Counted from the first letter of the stretch, positions 8,599-17,998 are shown. The stretch is DNA of 64,000 nucleotides from Erwinia piriflorinigrans CFBP 5888 (GCF_001050515.1 NZ_CAHS01000021.1:1-64000); one strand, 5' to 3'. Made by a program: numbers and translations. Notes: a model not told the origin generated them from the sequence alone.

Positions 8599-10469
8599 AT
8601 CAGTCTCCTTTTGCCCATGCGTGGAGCCCAATAGCCGACCTCGCCGCGTTGCTGACTGGTCAGCGTCATTTCGGTAAAGGTATTGATCGCCACCAACCGC
8701 GAGAACACCCGCTCCAGCACGCTGCCAAGTAACCACGGGCTGCTGCCGGAAAACGCCTGCTCGTCCACCTCCAGCTCAATGCCGATGCCACGGGCAAAGA
8801 CAATCGGGCCTGGCTCCGGCACGCGCCGGAACACCGGTTTCAGCTGGCAGTGGCGAATGCCGTCGATCTGGCGTGCTGCAGCGGCCTCGGCCAGGTTGGC
8901 ATACAGGCCAAGCATCTGTCGCAACGCCGCCGCCCCCTGCCCGTCGTCACCATCCATCAGGCTGAGATAGTTCATCTGTAGATGACTGACCAACCGCCAG
9001 GCAATTTTCCCCTCCGCCAGCGCCGGACGCGGCGGTGTCGGCCCTTTACGCAGCGTTAGCTGGCGTACCGGGATCGAATCAGGCATCACAAACTGCCCCT
9101 GCTGTTGCAGCAGCAGTAACGGCAGATCGCGGCTGGTACACATTACCTCGGCGGTGAGATAGCGCAGATCCTCGTGCCAGGGGGAGTTGTGCTCGTCGAC
9201 CAGTGACAGAAAGACTTCCGATCCCACATAGCCGGTGCGCGTGCCGAAGCGCTGCGCACGTTCGGACAGGGTGCGCTGTTCGCGCCGCAGCGAGAAGTAA
9301 GCCCCGTAGTTGCCGCCGTCATCGCTGAAGGTGCTCCAGAACGGGCGAAATTGCTGCTCCTCGCGCTGGCGCTCGCCGCTGGCGTAGAGCTTCTGCACCG
9401 AGTAAATTTCGTAGTCCAGCGGACGGATGTTATCCACCACCAGGTGATATTCGTGCACGCTGTCGCTCAGCTTTTGCCGCTGCGCCACCCGGGGAAACAG
9501 GTTAATCACCGGGGTGCAGTGCAGCGCCAGATGGCTGTGGTCAATGACGCGCTCCAGCCCTGGGTTGGCGCTGTCCAGCAGCAAAACGATGTCGAATTCA
9601 CGCGCCTGCGGGTCACAGGCCTTGAGCAGCGGGCGTAACTGGCTGATGCTGATAAACTGGAAGCGGGCCGGGAAAGCAAAGTACTCCTGCAACAGGCGAT
9701 AGCCATCAAAGTTGCGCAGATCGTTTGGCAGCAGCGCCTGGTCTGCCGCAAACCCTTCCTGCTGGAGCGCGTCATCACCCAGCGGTGTGCGCTGCGGGTC
9801 GCTGCCCACGCTCTGGCAGTAGCCGCCGACATAGTGCTGCATCACCAACTCCAGCAGTTGCAGCGCCTGCATATCCGGCCCGCTGAGGAAGAACATCAGG
9901 CTGTCAAAGCTAAGATGGGAAAGCGTGACGCTCTCGTCACAGGCGATACGGATACGCAGGGCGCTGACCGCGCCGCGCTGGCTTAACCCCAGTTCGCCGA
10001 GCGGGACATTGGCCGGAATGCCGCCCAGTTCAACGCTGTTAATCCGTACCGGTTGCAGCATCACGTCATGGGCGGTGGTGTAACTACAGGTGACGCCGTT
10101 TTGCTTCAGCGCCTGGCTGTCCATCATGGTGCCGCGCGGCACCAGAAATCCGTTGCTGATATCGCCTTTGCGGCTGTCCGGTTGCAGTTCGGCAATCGCC
10201 ATTGAGGGCGTTGGCGACAGATAGTTCGGCGCAATCATCTCCAGCAGGCGTTGGGAGAAGCGCGGAAACTCGGCATCCATTTTCAGCTGCACGCGGGAGG
10301 TCAGAAAGGCAAAGCCCTCCATCAGTCGCTCAACGTAAGGGTCAGCCACCTCGTCGCCGCGCATGCCAAGACGGCCTGCCACCTTTGGATAGCGCCCGGC
10401 AAACTCCGCGCCCATTTCGCGCAGATACGCCAGTTCACGGTTGTAATAGTCGAGCTGCTTACTGTCCAT
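8595..10469 (-). CDS. tssF: T6SS baseplate subunit TssF
   Basis: 624 residues, the expected length. The N-terminus YYNRELAYLREMGAEFAGRY and the segment RLMEGFAFLTSRVQLKMDAE are hallmarks of TssF (VasA/ImpG). Two TssF and one TssG form the core of each baseplate wedge. The gene follows tssE by 18 bases and is translationally coupled to tssG. No damage seen. Confidence 0.96.
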   Translation of the reverse strand: MDSKQLDYYNRELAYLREMGAEFAGRYPKVAGRLGMRGDEVADPYVERLMEGFAFLTSRVQLKMDAEFPRFSQRLLEMIAPNYLSPTPSMAIAELQPDSRKGDISNGFLVPRGTMMDSQALKQNGVTCSYTTAHDVMLQPVRINSVELGGIPANVPLGELGLSQRGAVSALRIRIACDESVTLSHLSFDSLMFFLSGPDMQALQLLELVMQHYVGGYCQSVGSDPQRTPLGDDALQQEGFAADQALLPNDLRNFDGYRLLQEYFAFPARFQFISISQLRPLLKACDPQAREFDIVLLLDSANPGLERVIDHSHLALHCTPVINLFPRVAQRQKLSDSVHEYHLVVDNIRPLDYEIYSVQKLYASGERQREEQQFRPFWSTFSDDGGNYGAYFSLRREQRTLSERAQRFGTRTGYVGSEVFLSLVDEHNSPWHEDLRYLTAEVMCTSRDLPLLLLQQQGQFVMPDSIPVRQLTLRKGPTPPRPALAEGKIAWRLVSHLQMNYLSLMDGDDGQGAAALRQMLGLYANLAEAAAARQIDGIRHCQLKPVFRRVPEPGPIVFARGIGIELEVDEQAFSGSSPWLLGSVLERVFSRLVAINTFTEMTLTSQQRGEVGYWAPRMGKRRLI

Positions 10470-10487
10470 GACAATTGACCTTCTTGA

Positions 10488-11054
10488 TTAACCCATATCA
10501 CGCAGGGCAAAGTGGCCGTTTTCCAGATCCACATCGGTACGAAACAGGAATTCCAGTGGATACGGCACGCACCACAGACGGCCCTTGATCTCAATCGACA
10601 GCACGTTGTGCAGGTCGAGCGCGCTGGTGTCAGACACGCAGCGCACCTGTAACCCGGCGGGCAGAATGCGCGGTTCAAAGTTGAGGATCGCCGCGCTTAA
10701 CTTGCGCTGAATATCCAGCCATTCAATATCCGACATGCGCTGCCCCGCCAGCGGCGACACGCCGAAATTCAGCGTCGAGCGCTGTACATGCGGGAACGGT
10801 GACAGATCCTGCTGCGCTTCATTGTTAATGGTATTAAACAGCCATTGCAGGTCGCGCAGTACGTTACGCCGCAGCGCGCTGTGCGAGATCAGCGTGCTGT
10901 TCGCCGCTTCGCGCGGATTATCCGGCGCGTTGTCGGTCAGGCGATCGAGCAGCGATGGCTGCATTTTGTCACGAATATTCAGCCCTTCCTGCTGGCGGCG
11001 CTGGCGGTAGCCGCCGTGCAGCAATTTATGCCCTTCATCACTGTGCTGGCTCAT
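10488..11054 (-). CDS. tssE: T6SS baseplate subunit TssE (gp25-like)
   Basis: 188 residues. Residues 30 to the end match the gp25/TssE fold: QPSLLDRLTDNAPDNP, then NTLISHSALRRNVLRDLQWL-like pattern, FPHVQRSTLNFGVSPLAGQR, and an R.LS.AILNFEPRI-type beta segment. The first 30 residues are a basic extension; the start is supported because its ATG overlaps the tagJ stop by four bases. TssE sits at the sheath-proximal end of the baseplate. Confidence 0.93.
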   Translation of the reverse strand: MSQHSDEGHKLLHGGYRQRRQQEGLNIRDKMQPSLLDRLTDNAPDNPREAANSTLISHSALRRNVLRDLQWLFNTINNEAQQDLSPFPHVQRSTLNFGVSPLAGQRMSDIEWLDIQRKLSAAILNFEPRILPAGLQVRCVSDTSALDLHNVLSIEIKGRLWCVPYPLEFLFRTDVDLENGHFALRDMG

Positions 11055-11872
11055 AAGCCTGGCTCTGCATCGCTAAATGTTAGCGTCTCCATGCCCAGCA
11101 GCGGGAATTCGTCGTCGGCGCTGAACCAGCATTTCTGCCCGTGGCCGCTGAACTGCTGGTCATCGCCCGGCAGCGGTTGCCATTCGGTCAACGTGGCCAG
11201 CCGGTAGCGATCGTCGGCCTGTTCGGCAAACGGATAGCGTACCGGGATCTGGCACACCTGCTCACTGCCATCCACCAGTCTGACCAGCGTATGCCGCCAC
11301 ACCAGATCGGTAACGCTGGCCGGCGCCTGGAAGCGTATTTCGCTGATGGCGCTGAACGGCAGCCAGCTGTACTGCCCGTTGACGGTAAGTTCGCATATCG
11401 GGCCAAGCCGCCCGTCACCGTCGACCAGCCACTCAAAGGCGTGCTGCTCGCCCTGGTGCGCCAGATGACCGGGGTTGAGCTGCGCCGCCTCTAAGGCTGC
11501 GGCGCGCAGCTGTTGCGCCTGAGCATTGTCGCCTGCGGTATCGGCCGCCAGCGCTGCCAGCAGTTGCTCCGCCCAACTCCAGGCGTCACCCGGCATACGC
11601 GGGGCGGCTTCACCCGCGAATACCGCCGCACGCTGGCGTTCACCGTTAATCGCCTGCTCCAGTAGCGTGACCGTTGGCTGTGCCTGCGGTTTTAATGCCA
11701 GCCAGGATTTGAGCTGCGTCAGCGCCCGGCTCCAGTTGCCCGCCAGGCACAGCAGCTGAACAAAACTGGCGCGCAGATCGGCATCGGCAGGCTGGCGTTT
11801 TATCTGACTTTCCAGCCGGGACAGGGTTTCAGCCAGCGACTGGCCGTCCATCAGATGTTGTAAAGAGTGCAT
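11051..11872 (-). CDS. tagJ: T6SS accessory protein TagJ (ImpE family)
   Basis: 273 residues. The N-terminal half is helical and TPR-like (ADADLRASFVQLLCLAGNW, then ALTQLKSWLALKPQA); the C-terminal half is beta-rich with DGDGRLGP.CE and SWLPFSAISEIRFQAP. This matches ImpE/TagJ, a cytoplasmic accessory that binds the sheath and ClpV in some systems. It precedes tssE with an ATGA overlap, the standard order. Confidence 0.88.
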   Translation of the reverse strand: MHSLQHLMDGQSLAETLSRLESQIKRQPADADLRASFVQLLCLAGNWSRALTQLKSWLALKPQAQPTVTLLEQAINGERQRAAVFAGEAAPRMPGDAWSWAEQLLAALAADTAGDNAQAQQLRAAALEAAQLNPGHLAHQGEQHAFEWLVDGDGRLGPICELTVNGQYSWLPFSAISEIRFQAPASVTDLVWRHTLVRLVDGSEQVCQIPVRYPFAEQADDRYRLATLTEWQPLPGDDQQFSGHGQKCWFSADDEFPLLGMETLTFSDAEPGL

Positions 11873-11881
11873 GGCATGTCC

Positions 11882-12886
11882 TTAATGCAGAGTACGGAAA
11901 GCACCGGCAGCCGGGTCCTGTAGCTGCGGATGCAGCGCGTCCACCAGTTTGATGGTCAGATCGGTGCTATTTTTCAGCAGCGGCGACCACTGGTTACGCA
12001 CTTCATTCAGGCGTTTTTGCAGGGTGCCGTTATCCGCCGCCTCTGCGGCAGAGATCTGCACCACCAGCATACCGTTCGCCTGCCAGCCGTTCAGTTCGGA
12101 TGCGTAAGGCAGAACCATCCAACTGTTCGCCAGCTTGCCGTCGTTCAGCACCATGCGCTGATTATTAACCGTCACGATTTGCAGGCTGTTACCCAGCGCC
12201 TTGTCATTCAGTCCGGCGACCGGGAAGCCCTGGAGGAAGGTCATCGGCAGATTTTTCGCCGCCCCATGTCCCAGCTGGGTGGTCACGCCCGATCCTTTCA
12301 GCCAGCCGTCGCTGCCGCAGCTGACGCCGCCTTTGGCGGGAATAAACAGCGCGCTGGTCTGGCTGCTGCCGCGCCAGTAGGTGCGGAAATGGCAGCCGTC
12401 CAACAGGCTAAACTGAACCCACGGCGTGGTATCCGCAGCGGGTGAAAGCTCTTCTGCGGTCGGGGTTGGTGCCACTGCTGGCGTTTGCGCTGGCGGCGTT
12501 TCGGCCACCGCCTGCGGCGTAGCAACCGGCTCTTGCGCCGTGGTCACTATCGCCCAGCCCTGCGCTTTGCTGGCACTTCCCGCAGCCAGCTTTTTGCCGC
12601 TGTCGTCATTCATCTGCCAGTTAATCTGGTTGAGCGCGGGGCACTGCTTCTGCAAAAAGTTGCCTACCTTTGGCAAATAGTCATCCAGCAGCGCCGGGTC
12701 CTTTTTGCCATTGGCCACAATACGCAGCGGCAGTGTGCGCGCGCACCAGCTTTCCGCATTAGTGCTTTTCACGTTATCGATCCAGATATCCAGTTTAAGC
12801 GCCGGGGACTGCACCAGCCGAAAATCCTGCGCCCAGGCGCTGGATACCATCGCCAGCGTTAACGCACCTGACAGCCAATATTTCAT
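11882..12886 (-). CDS. Exported protein of unknown role inside the T6SS operon
   Basis: 334 residues. A clear signal peptide (MKYWLSGALTLAMVSSAWAQ) points to the periplasm. The N-terminal region is followed by a Pro/Ala/Thr-rich linker (about residues 118-150) and a C-terminal domain with two cysteines, beginning TTPWVQFSLLDGCHFRTYWR. It lies between pppA and tagJ in the same direction with short gaps, so it is co-transcribed with the secretion genes. I do not recognise a named family; a periplasmic regulator or envelope accessory is plausible from position only. Confidence 0.8.
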   Translation of the reverse strand: MKYWLSGALTLAMVSSAWAQDFRLVQSPALKLDIWIDNVKSTNAESWCARTLPLRIVANGKKDPALLDDYLPKVGNFLQKQCPALNQINWQMNDDSGKKLAAGSASKAQGWAIVTTAQEPVATPQAVAETPPAQTPAVAPTPTAEELSPAADTTPWVQFSLLDGCHFRTYWRGSSQTSALFIPAKGGVSCGSDGWLKGSGVTTQLGHGAAKNLPMTFLQGFPVAGLNDKALGNSLQIVTVNNQRMVLNDGKLANSWMVLPYASELNGWQANGMLVVQISAAEAADNGTLQKRLNEVRNQWSPLLKNSTDLTIKLVDALHPQLQDPAAGAFRTLH

Positions 12887-12903
12887 AAGTTCTTTATCCT
12901 GTT

Positions 12904-13701
12904 TTAATCGCGCAGAGAAATAAATTGTGCCGCTTCCGACAGCGAATGCAGCAGCGTGGTCTCCTGGGGTTCACCCACCCAGACGGCCACCGCGCTGTAG
13001 TTGTCCTGCTTGTCGTCCGACTGTTCATCATTCTTTTTAATCATCTGCTGCATTAACGTCAGCCACTCCTGCGGCGTGTTGACCATATGCAGCGACTGCT
13101 GCATATGGTGCTGCGACACGCCGTGCCAGAAGCCATCGGTACACAGCAGGAACGCATCGCCATCTTCTATCGGCACCACGTCGCTGTAGCTGGCATCCCT
13201 GTCCTCATCGCCCATCCCCAGGGCGAAATAGAGCAGGTTGCCGTTGATGCCGTCGGTCTGATGTCCGGCATCTTTCATCTGCTGCACCAGGCTGTGGTCG
13301 GTGGTGACATGATAGAGATAGCCGCGCCGGAACAGATAGAGTCGGCTGTCACCGGCATGCGCCCAGTAGGCAAGCTGGTAATCGCGGTCGATAAACAGAC
13401 TGACCAGCGTGGTGCCCATGCGGTGGTGGTGCGGATCGGCTTTCTGCCGCTGGCGGATAGCACTATTGGCATCATTAACGTACTGGCGGATCAGCTGCGC
13501 GTTAAGGTGCTGCTGACCGTCGAAGCGCTGTAACAGGGTGTCGCGTGCCACGCTGGCGGCGATATCGCCACCGGGCAGGCCCGCCACGCCGTCGCACACC
13601 ACAAAGCAGGCCGAGCGGTCGCCGACAATATCACCGACCTGATCCTGATTACTGGTGCGCGCTCCCTGATTCGACATTGAGGCTAAGGTGATATTCATCA
13701 T
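12904..13701 (-). CDS. pppA: T6SS-associated PP2C-type Ser/Thr phosphatase PppA
   Basis: 265 residues with the PP2C motifs: VCDGVAGLPGGDIAA (metal-binding Asp-Gly), WAHAGDSRLYLFR, DHSLVQQM, LLCTDGFWHGV and the final DNYSAVAVW. PppA removes the phosphate that PpkA places on the FHA protein and so switches firing off. The ATG overlaps the tagH stop by four bases, so phosphatase and FHA target are translationally coupled. A second ATG one codon later is an equally possible start. Confidence 0.93.
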   Translation of the reverse strand: MMNITLASMSNQGARTSNQDQVGDIVGDRSACFVVCDGVAGLPGGDIAASVARDTLLQRFDGQQHLNAQLIRQYVNDANSAIRQRQKADPHHHRMGTTLVSLFIDRDYQLAYWAHAGDSRLYLFRRGYLYHVTTDHSLVQQMKDAGHQTDGINGNLLYFALGMGDEDRDASYSDVVPIEDGDAFLLCTDGFWHGVSQHHMQQSLHMVNTPQEWLTLMQQMIKKNDEQSDDKQDNYSAVAVWVGEPQETTLLHSLSEAAQFISLRD

Positions 13702-15530
13702 TCTTCCGATCTGATCTGTGAGTCTTTGTACTGGTTGACTTCCATGTCATAGGCGTGGAGGAAGGCTTCGCCAAACAGCGTATGGAAGTCATCTTCAATC
13801 TCGCCAGCGGTTTCACCGTAGCGTTTGCTGAAGTGGTCCCACAATGCCGCTTTGCGGCTGCCCGGCAGCGACAGACGCGAGGTGACGCCCTGCTGGCGCG
13901 CCTCCTCTTCCAGCTGCTGCGGGTTAAACGATTGCAGCATGGAGGCGATCAGCGCCCGGATACCGGCGATCATCCCCAGCTGGTGCGCCTGTAAATCGAC
14001 CAGCGCATCGCGCACCGACTGCTTCGGCGGCATAAAGCCCGGCATGCGGCTGCCAAACATCTGCATCAGCACCGATTTACCGGATGGCAACAGCTTGAAC
14101 GGGTTGTTGGCCTCGTCGAGGATCACCGTCATTTCAGCTTTTACGCCGCGCTTGAGGATCGAACGCGAAGAGAGCAGCGCCACCGTGCCCTGCGAGAACA
14201 TGCTGAGCATCTGCCCCAGTTCCTGCATGGCGTGCTGGTCAAAGCGCGGCGTTGGCTGGAGATCCTGAAGGCCCATCCCGCCGATCAGCGCCGCCATCAG
14301 GTCGCCATCCAGCATTTCGCCGCCGCTGCCGCTGCTGTGCGCCGTGCTGTTGGCCACCGGGTCGATACTGAGCCGCCCTTTGGGTGGCGGAGTGCTGTTG
14401 CGCGCGCGCGCCTGCGGCGTAGGTAACGTAATGCCGCCGTAGTCACCGCTGGCAGAGGGTGCTGCGGGCTGGGCAGAAGGCGCAGGCGGTACGTCAAACA
14501 GCGGTGAATCGGCATCAAAGGCGTGCTGCGTTTTGTCATCGCCAAACAGACTGAAATCACTGTCCGGCTGCGGCAGCTCATCTTCCGCAGAGGGTGCTTT
14601 TTCCCCGGTGACCGGCGGTGCGGATTCTGGCTGCGGGGGGATAACCGTCTGCTCTGACGCCTGCTGCGGCTTATCCTCTGGCGGCGTCAGCGGCACGGCG
14701 CTGCCCATCATCAGACCGAGCGGATCGTCACGATCGACCTGCGGCGCTGCGCCCGCGCCGAACAGCGCCAGCGGGTCCTGCTCATCCTGCCGATTGTCAT
14801 CCGCGACATGGCTTTTTGCCCCCAGCGGCTGGGACAGCGTGCTGGGGGTTGTGTCATCAAAGATGCTCTCCTGCTTAAACAGCGGATCCTGATTAAACAG
14901 GCTATCGGGGGTCGGATCGCGTCGATCGAGGCTTAACGGATCGTTGTTCTGTTCCAGCTGCGCCAGCGGATCGGCCGGATTACGCTCGGCCGCCGCCGGG
15001 GCGGTCAATGGGTTGGCCTGGCTTTGCGGCTTGGCTTTGCTGCGGCTGGAGAGGTTATCGGAGATCGAGAACTCCTGAGCCAGGCTGTCCCAGATTTCGC
15101 TGGGAATAGCCGCTGGCGCGGCGGCGGCCGGGGCGGGAGCCTGTGGAGCCGCGACCGGCTGCGAGCGCTGCGCTGCGGGTGCTGGCACCGGCTGGCTTAG
15201 CGGCTGCGTGGCGGCGCCCAGTTCGCTGACCTGTAGGCGATAGTCATCAATGCCGATGATATCGCCATCCTGTAGCTCGACCTGGCGACCACGCTCCAGC
15301 GGAATATCGTTCAGGTGGACGCGCGTCACGTTGCCGCGATTGGTGATATGGCACTCGCCCGTGGCGTTGATATGCACGATAGCCTGTAGGCGTGAAATGG
15401 TGCGGTCATCATCCGGCAGCACCAGGTTGTTATCAGCACCACGCCCAATGGTGCCGCCGGGCGGCAGAAAGTCGCAGCTGCCCTGCGGCGGCTGCTGGCC
15501 CGGTTTGCTCGTTATAATCGTAAATCGCAT
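13698..15530 (-). CDS. tagH: T6SS FHA-domain regulator TagH
   Basis: 610 residues. Residues 1-100 are a forkhead-associated domain: GGTIGRGADNNLVLPDDDRT, SRLQAIVH, NRGNVTRVHLNDI. A low-complexity Pro/Gln/Asp-rich linker of about 300 residues follows, and the last 200 residues form the conserved TagH/ImpI C-terminal domain (DLQPTPRFDQHAMQELGQML onward, with LYKLLPSGK-like and FGEAFLHAYDMEV segments). FHA domains bind phosphothreonine; here the kinase PpkA would supply it. First gene of the right-to-left tagH-pppA-tagJ-tssE-F-G-clpV run. Confidence 0.93.
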   Translation of the reverse strand: MRFTIITSKPGQQPPQGSCDFLPPGGTIGRGADNNLVLPDDDRTISRLQAIVHINATGECHITNRGNVTRVHLNDIPLERGRQVELQDGDIIGIDDYRLQVSELGAATQPLSQPVPAPAAQRSQPVAAPQAPAPAAAAPAAIPSEIWDSLAQEFSISDNLSSRSKAKPQSQANPLTAPAAAERNPADPLAQLEQNNDPLSLDRRDPTPDSLFNQDPLFKQESIFDDTTPSTLSQPLGAKSHVADDNRQDEQDPLALFGAGAAPQVDRDDPLGLMMGSAVPLTPPEDKPQQASEQTVIPPQPESAPPVTGEKAPSAEDELPQPDSDFSLFGDDKTQHAFDADSPLFDVPPAPSAQPAAPSASGDYGGITLPTPQARARNSTPPPKGRLSIDPVANSTAHSSGSGGEMLDGDLMAALIGGMGLQDLQPTPRFDQHAMQELGQMLSMFSQGTVALLSSRSILKRGVKAEMTVILDEANNPFKLLPSGKSVLMQMFGSRMPGFMPPKQSVRDALVDLQAHQLGMIAGIRALIASMLQSFNPQQLEEEARQQGVTSRLSLPGSRKAALWDHFSKRYGETAGEIEDDFHTLFGEAFLHAYDMEVNQYKDSQIRSEE

Positions 15531-15653
15531 AACGTTTTCCTGCTTTTAGGTGGTTACCCGTCTGCATAGGTGATGCAGGGTAATACGGCGGTTAAACTGC
15601 GCCGCTCTGGGGGAAAGCGGCGGGGTTTAAGCGCTGGGTTTGGGGCAAAGGTC

Positions 15654-16022
15654 TTAATCATCATGCTTGCCCTTAAACTCTTTCACCAGGTTATCCAGCT
15701 GCTGGCTGTGATAAAAATCAATGCACTTCGCCAGCGTCATCGGTGCGCCTGACTGACTGCCATACTGCTTAGCCAGAAACACCTTACCCAGCTTGCTTAC
15801 CGCAGTATGTGCTGCCAGGGAATAATCACCAAATTCCAGATAGCCACGGGCAGCGGCGGCGGCATCCTCTTTGATCTCTTTGCTTTGATAGCCCTGAGAC
15901 AGGCAGGTGCTTAATGCGTATTTTTTCAGATTCGTTTGTGGGTTATATTTATTGCCTGCATACGCGTTACAGCTTGCCTGTAGTGAAAGGATCAGAAAAA
16001 AAAGTGATAATAGCTTATTCAT
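15654..16022 (-). CDS. tai4: T6SS amidase immunity protein Tai4, second copy
   Basis: 122 residues: signal peptide (MNKLLSLFFLILSLQASCNA) and a helical periplasmic domain with the Tai4 signature ALSTCLSQGYQSKEIK, AARGYLEFGDYSLAAH and MTLAKCIDFYHS. Tai4 dimers cap the active site of Tae4 in the periplasm and protect the producer. This copy is about 80% identical to the one at 16410-16778 and separated from it by 387 bases. Being further from tae4, it may protect against a variant of the toxin (inference). Confidence 0.92.
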   Translation of the reverse strand: MNKLLSLFFLILSLQASCNAYAGNKYNPQTNLKKYALSTCLSQGYQSKEIKEDAAAAARGYLEFGDYSLAAHTAVSKLGKVFLAKQYGSQSGAPMTLAKCIDFYHSQQLDNLVKEFKGKHDD

Positions 16023-16409
16023 TGTGTTCCTTATCGCGCTGTAATGGTCGATCGCTACTCATTTTGAGTTTCTGCTAATTTTTCCATACGTTCTGTCATA
16101 CTTACAGTCGGCAAATGAGGATCAGAAGTGGGCTATTTTCAGTTTCTACTACGGTGTAATATGGGACATAGCTAATATTATCACTTCAACCCATGAAACA
16201 CCGTATGAATCTGTATTTATCAAAACTGAATTTTAATAAAACACTCAGATAGCAGCTTGTTCATATTCATCTGGACTTATTTATGTCGTTATATATGCAT
16301 TACTAAATGGCTATTAATATTTTTATCATTGCTGCATGTCAGAATATAACGTTATTCTCGAGAACAGTTGCAGTGATACAGGTCAAATGCCGGAGAATGA
16401 GATGGTGAG
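16023..16409. other. AT-rich spacer between the two tai4 copies
   Basis: 387 bases without a gene on either strand. It is distinctly more AT-rich than the T6SS genes. I looked for a leftover tae4 copy or transposase and saw neither. It likely holds a separate promoter for the downstream tai4 copy; no clear -35/-10 pair was found. Confidence 0.5.
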
Positions 16410-16778
16410 TTAATCGTCCTTCTTACCTTCAAACTGTTTCACCAGATTATCCAGCTGCTTGCTATGATAGAAATCGATGCATTTTGCCAGCGTCATCGGC
16501 TCACCTGACTGGCTGATATATTGCTTAGCTAGAAAATCCTTACCCAGTTTTCTAACCGCCGTATGTGCCGCAAGGGAATAGTCGCCAAATTCCAGATAGC
16601 CTCGAGCGGCAGCCGCGGCATCGTCTTTTACCTCTTTACTCTGATAGCCCTGAGAAACACAGGTACTTAGCGCATAGTTTTTTAAATACTGGCCTGGGGT
16701 ATAGGCTTCCTTAGCACCAGCTTGGACAGAAAATAATAATGCAACAACCAATGAAATCCATTCTATTTTAAAAACCAT
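16410..16778 (-). CDS. tai4: T6SS amidase immunity protein Tai4, copy next to tae4
   Basis: 122 residues with a signal peptide (MVFKIEWISLVVALLFSVQA) and the Tai4 core YALSTCVSQGYQSKEVK, AARGYLEFGDYSLAAH, MTLAKCIDFYHSK. Two conserved cysteines probably form a disulfide. Its start lies 16 bases inside the 3' end of tae4, so toxin and immunity are translationally coupled. The mature part is nearly the same as that of the second copy at 15654-16022, while the signal peptides differ. Confidence 0.94.
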   Translation of the reverse strand: MVFKIEWISLVVALLFSVQAGAKEAYTPGQYLKNYALSTCVSQGYQSKEVKDDAAAAARGYLEFGDYSLAAHTAVRKLGKDFLAKQYISQSGEPMTLAKCIDFYHSKQLDNLVKQFEGKKDD

Positions 16779-17242
16779 ATTGAACCCTCATTCGAGATCG
16801 GGAAATAACAATGATCGGAGCAAACCGACCCATTCCACAAAGTTGCATGCCCGCTAGCATCACTCCAGCCATTTACTGCAAAAACCAAAATTCCTTTCAG
16901 ATTTTGAAAATCACCAGGCGTTGGGTTTTTTACTATCTTGTCAGGTTTACCGTATTTTTTATGCATGTATGTCAACAGATCTTTTACACGGTATATGTAC
17001 CAATTTTTATCACCCCCTGAAACCGTTTTCCAAACGCCTCTTTCGACCTTAGCCCCAGAGTAGTTTAACGTGTAACTCATTCTTATCGCGCAGGCATTAG
17101 TAAATCCCTGTGAGGGATCCTGTTCACCTAGAGTGATATTTGCACCGACATTTCCACCTATCTTTTTTCCAACGGATGAAACATCGATATTTATCTCACT
17201 GAAGCGCTGCCATGCCTGTAAAAAAGCGGGTCTTATTGCCAT
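16763..17242 (-). CDS. tae4: T6SS peptidoglycan amidase effector Tae4
   Basis: 159 residues, the family length. Tae4 is an NlpC/P60-like cysteine amidase that cleaves the peptide stems of peptidoglycan in the victim's periplasm. Catalytic Cys51 sits in NACAIRMSYTLN and His132 in SGHATLWNG; Cys141 and Cys145 (CSDHC) match the disulfide described in Tae4 of Salmonella. The ATG has an AAGGAAAA ribosome site. It lies directly after hcp, which fits the known loading of Tae4 into the Hcp ring, and before tai4. Confidence 0.94.
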   Translation of the reverse strand: MAIRPAFLQAWQRFSEINIDVSSVGKKIGGNVGANITLGEQDPSQGFTNACAIRMSYTLNYSGAKVERGVWKTVSGGDKNWYIYRVKDLLTYMHKKYGKPDKIVKNPTPGDFQNLKGILVFAVNGWSDASGHATLWNGSVCSDHCYFPISNEGSIWFLK

Positions 17243-17320
17243 AAATTTTCCTTATGAGGCTAAAAGCACTGAAGAAATAAATTGCCCATCCCGTCGTGAA
17301 TGGGCAATTTGGCTGAATAA

Positions 17321-17803
17321 TTAAGCTTCTTTATTCTCTTTAATATTCCAGCCAGCGCTGCTTTCTGCGCCTTTACCGCCGGAGGTGCTTTGCTCCCAGT
17401 ACTGCTGTTTCACTTTGGCAGCCTGGAATGCGTAGGTTACGCCCAGAGTATCGTCACCGTCGGAACCGACGAACTGCACGTTGGTGACCAGCACGTCTTC
17501 CAGAGTAATACGGGTGTACTCAATCTGAGTGCCGCCCGCTTTACATACGGAGACTTCGACTTTGCCTACGTGCTTACCGCTGGCGCAGTTTTTCAGCAGC
17601 GCGGTGACCGCTTTATCGATTTTTGCATTGATGTGCAGATCGTTAAAGTTCACTTTACCGGCACCGCCGCCGCCGCCTACGGACATATTGCCCGGCTGGG
17701 TAGCGCCCCAGGAGAAAGAAGTCACATCGATCCAGCCGGTGTGGTTAGAATCTTTAGATTCACCGGTAACACCGTCAACTTTCAAATACATATCAATAGC
17801 CAT
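17321..17803 (-). CDS. hcp: T6SS tube protein Hcp (TssD)
   Basis: 160 residues. Typical Hcp start AIDMYLKVDGVTGESKD, then GWIDVTSFSWGATQPG and VNFNDLHINAKIDKAVTALL, ending with YWEQSTSGGKG. Hcp hexamers stack into the tube fired by the sheath and chaperone small effectors. It is separated from tssC upstream by 268 bases with a hairpin and probably has its own promoter, as expected for the most abundant component. Confidence 0.96.
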   Translation of the reverse strand: MAIDMYLKVDGVTGESKDSNHTGWIDVTSFSWGATQPGNMSVGGGGGAGKVNFNDLHINAKIDKAVTALLKNCASGKHVGKVEVSVCKAGGTQIEYTRITLEDVLVTNVQFVGSDGDDTLGVTYAFQAAKVKQQYWEQSTSGGKGAESSAGWNIKENKEA

Positions 17804-17970
17804 GGTTATCTACTCTCATTAGTTAAGTTATTGCTTTTACCCTGCTTCCTTCAGGAAACCTTTGGGCTTAGATAAAGCACTGATATGGCAAAAGGAAAAA
17901 TATAAATATTCTATATTTCCCTCTGCCTTGATTCTGAATATCGCGACTCGCGACATATCAGAGAATATAA

Positions 17971-17998
17971 CGATGAATAATATTTTCATTATTCATCG
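17971..17998. promoter_or_regulatory. Perfect 11-bp stem hairpin between tssC and hcp
   Basis: Arms CGATGAATAAT (17971-17981) and ATTATTCATCG (17988-17998) with the six-base loop ATTTTC. The stem is AT-rich and has no clean T run on the minus strand, so it is a weak terminator at best. It could instead be a processing or stability element that separates tssC from the more strongly expressed hcp. Seen directly; role inferred. Confidence 0.5.
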
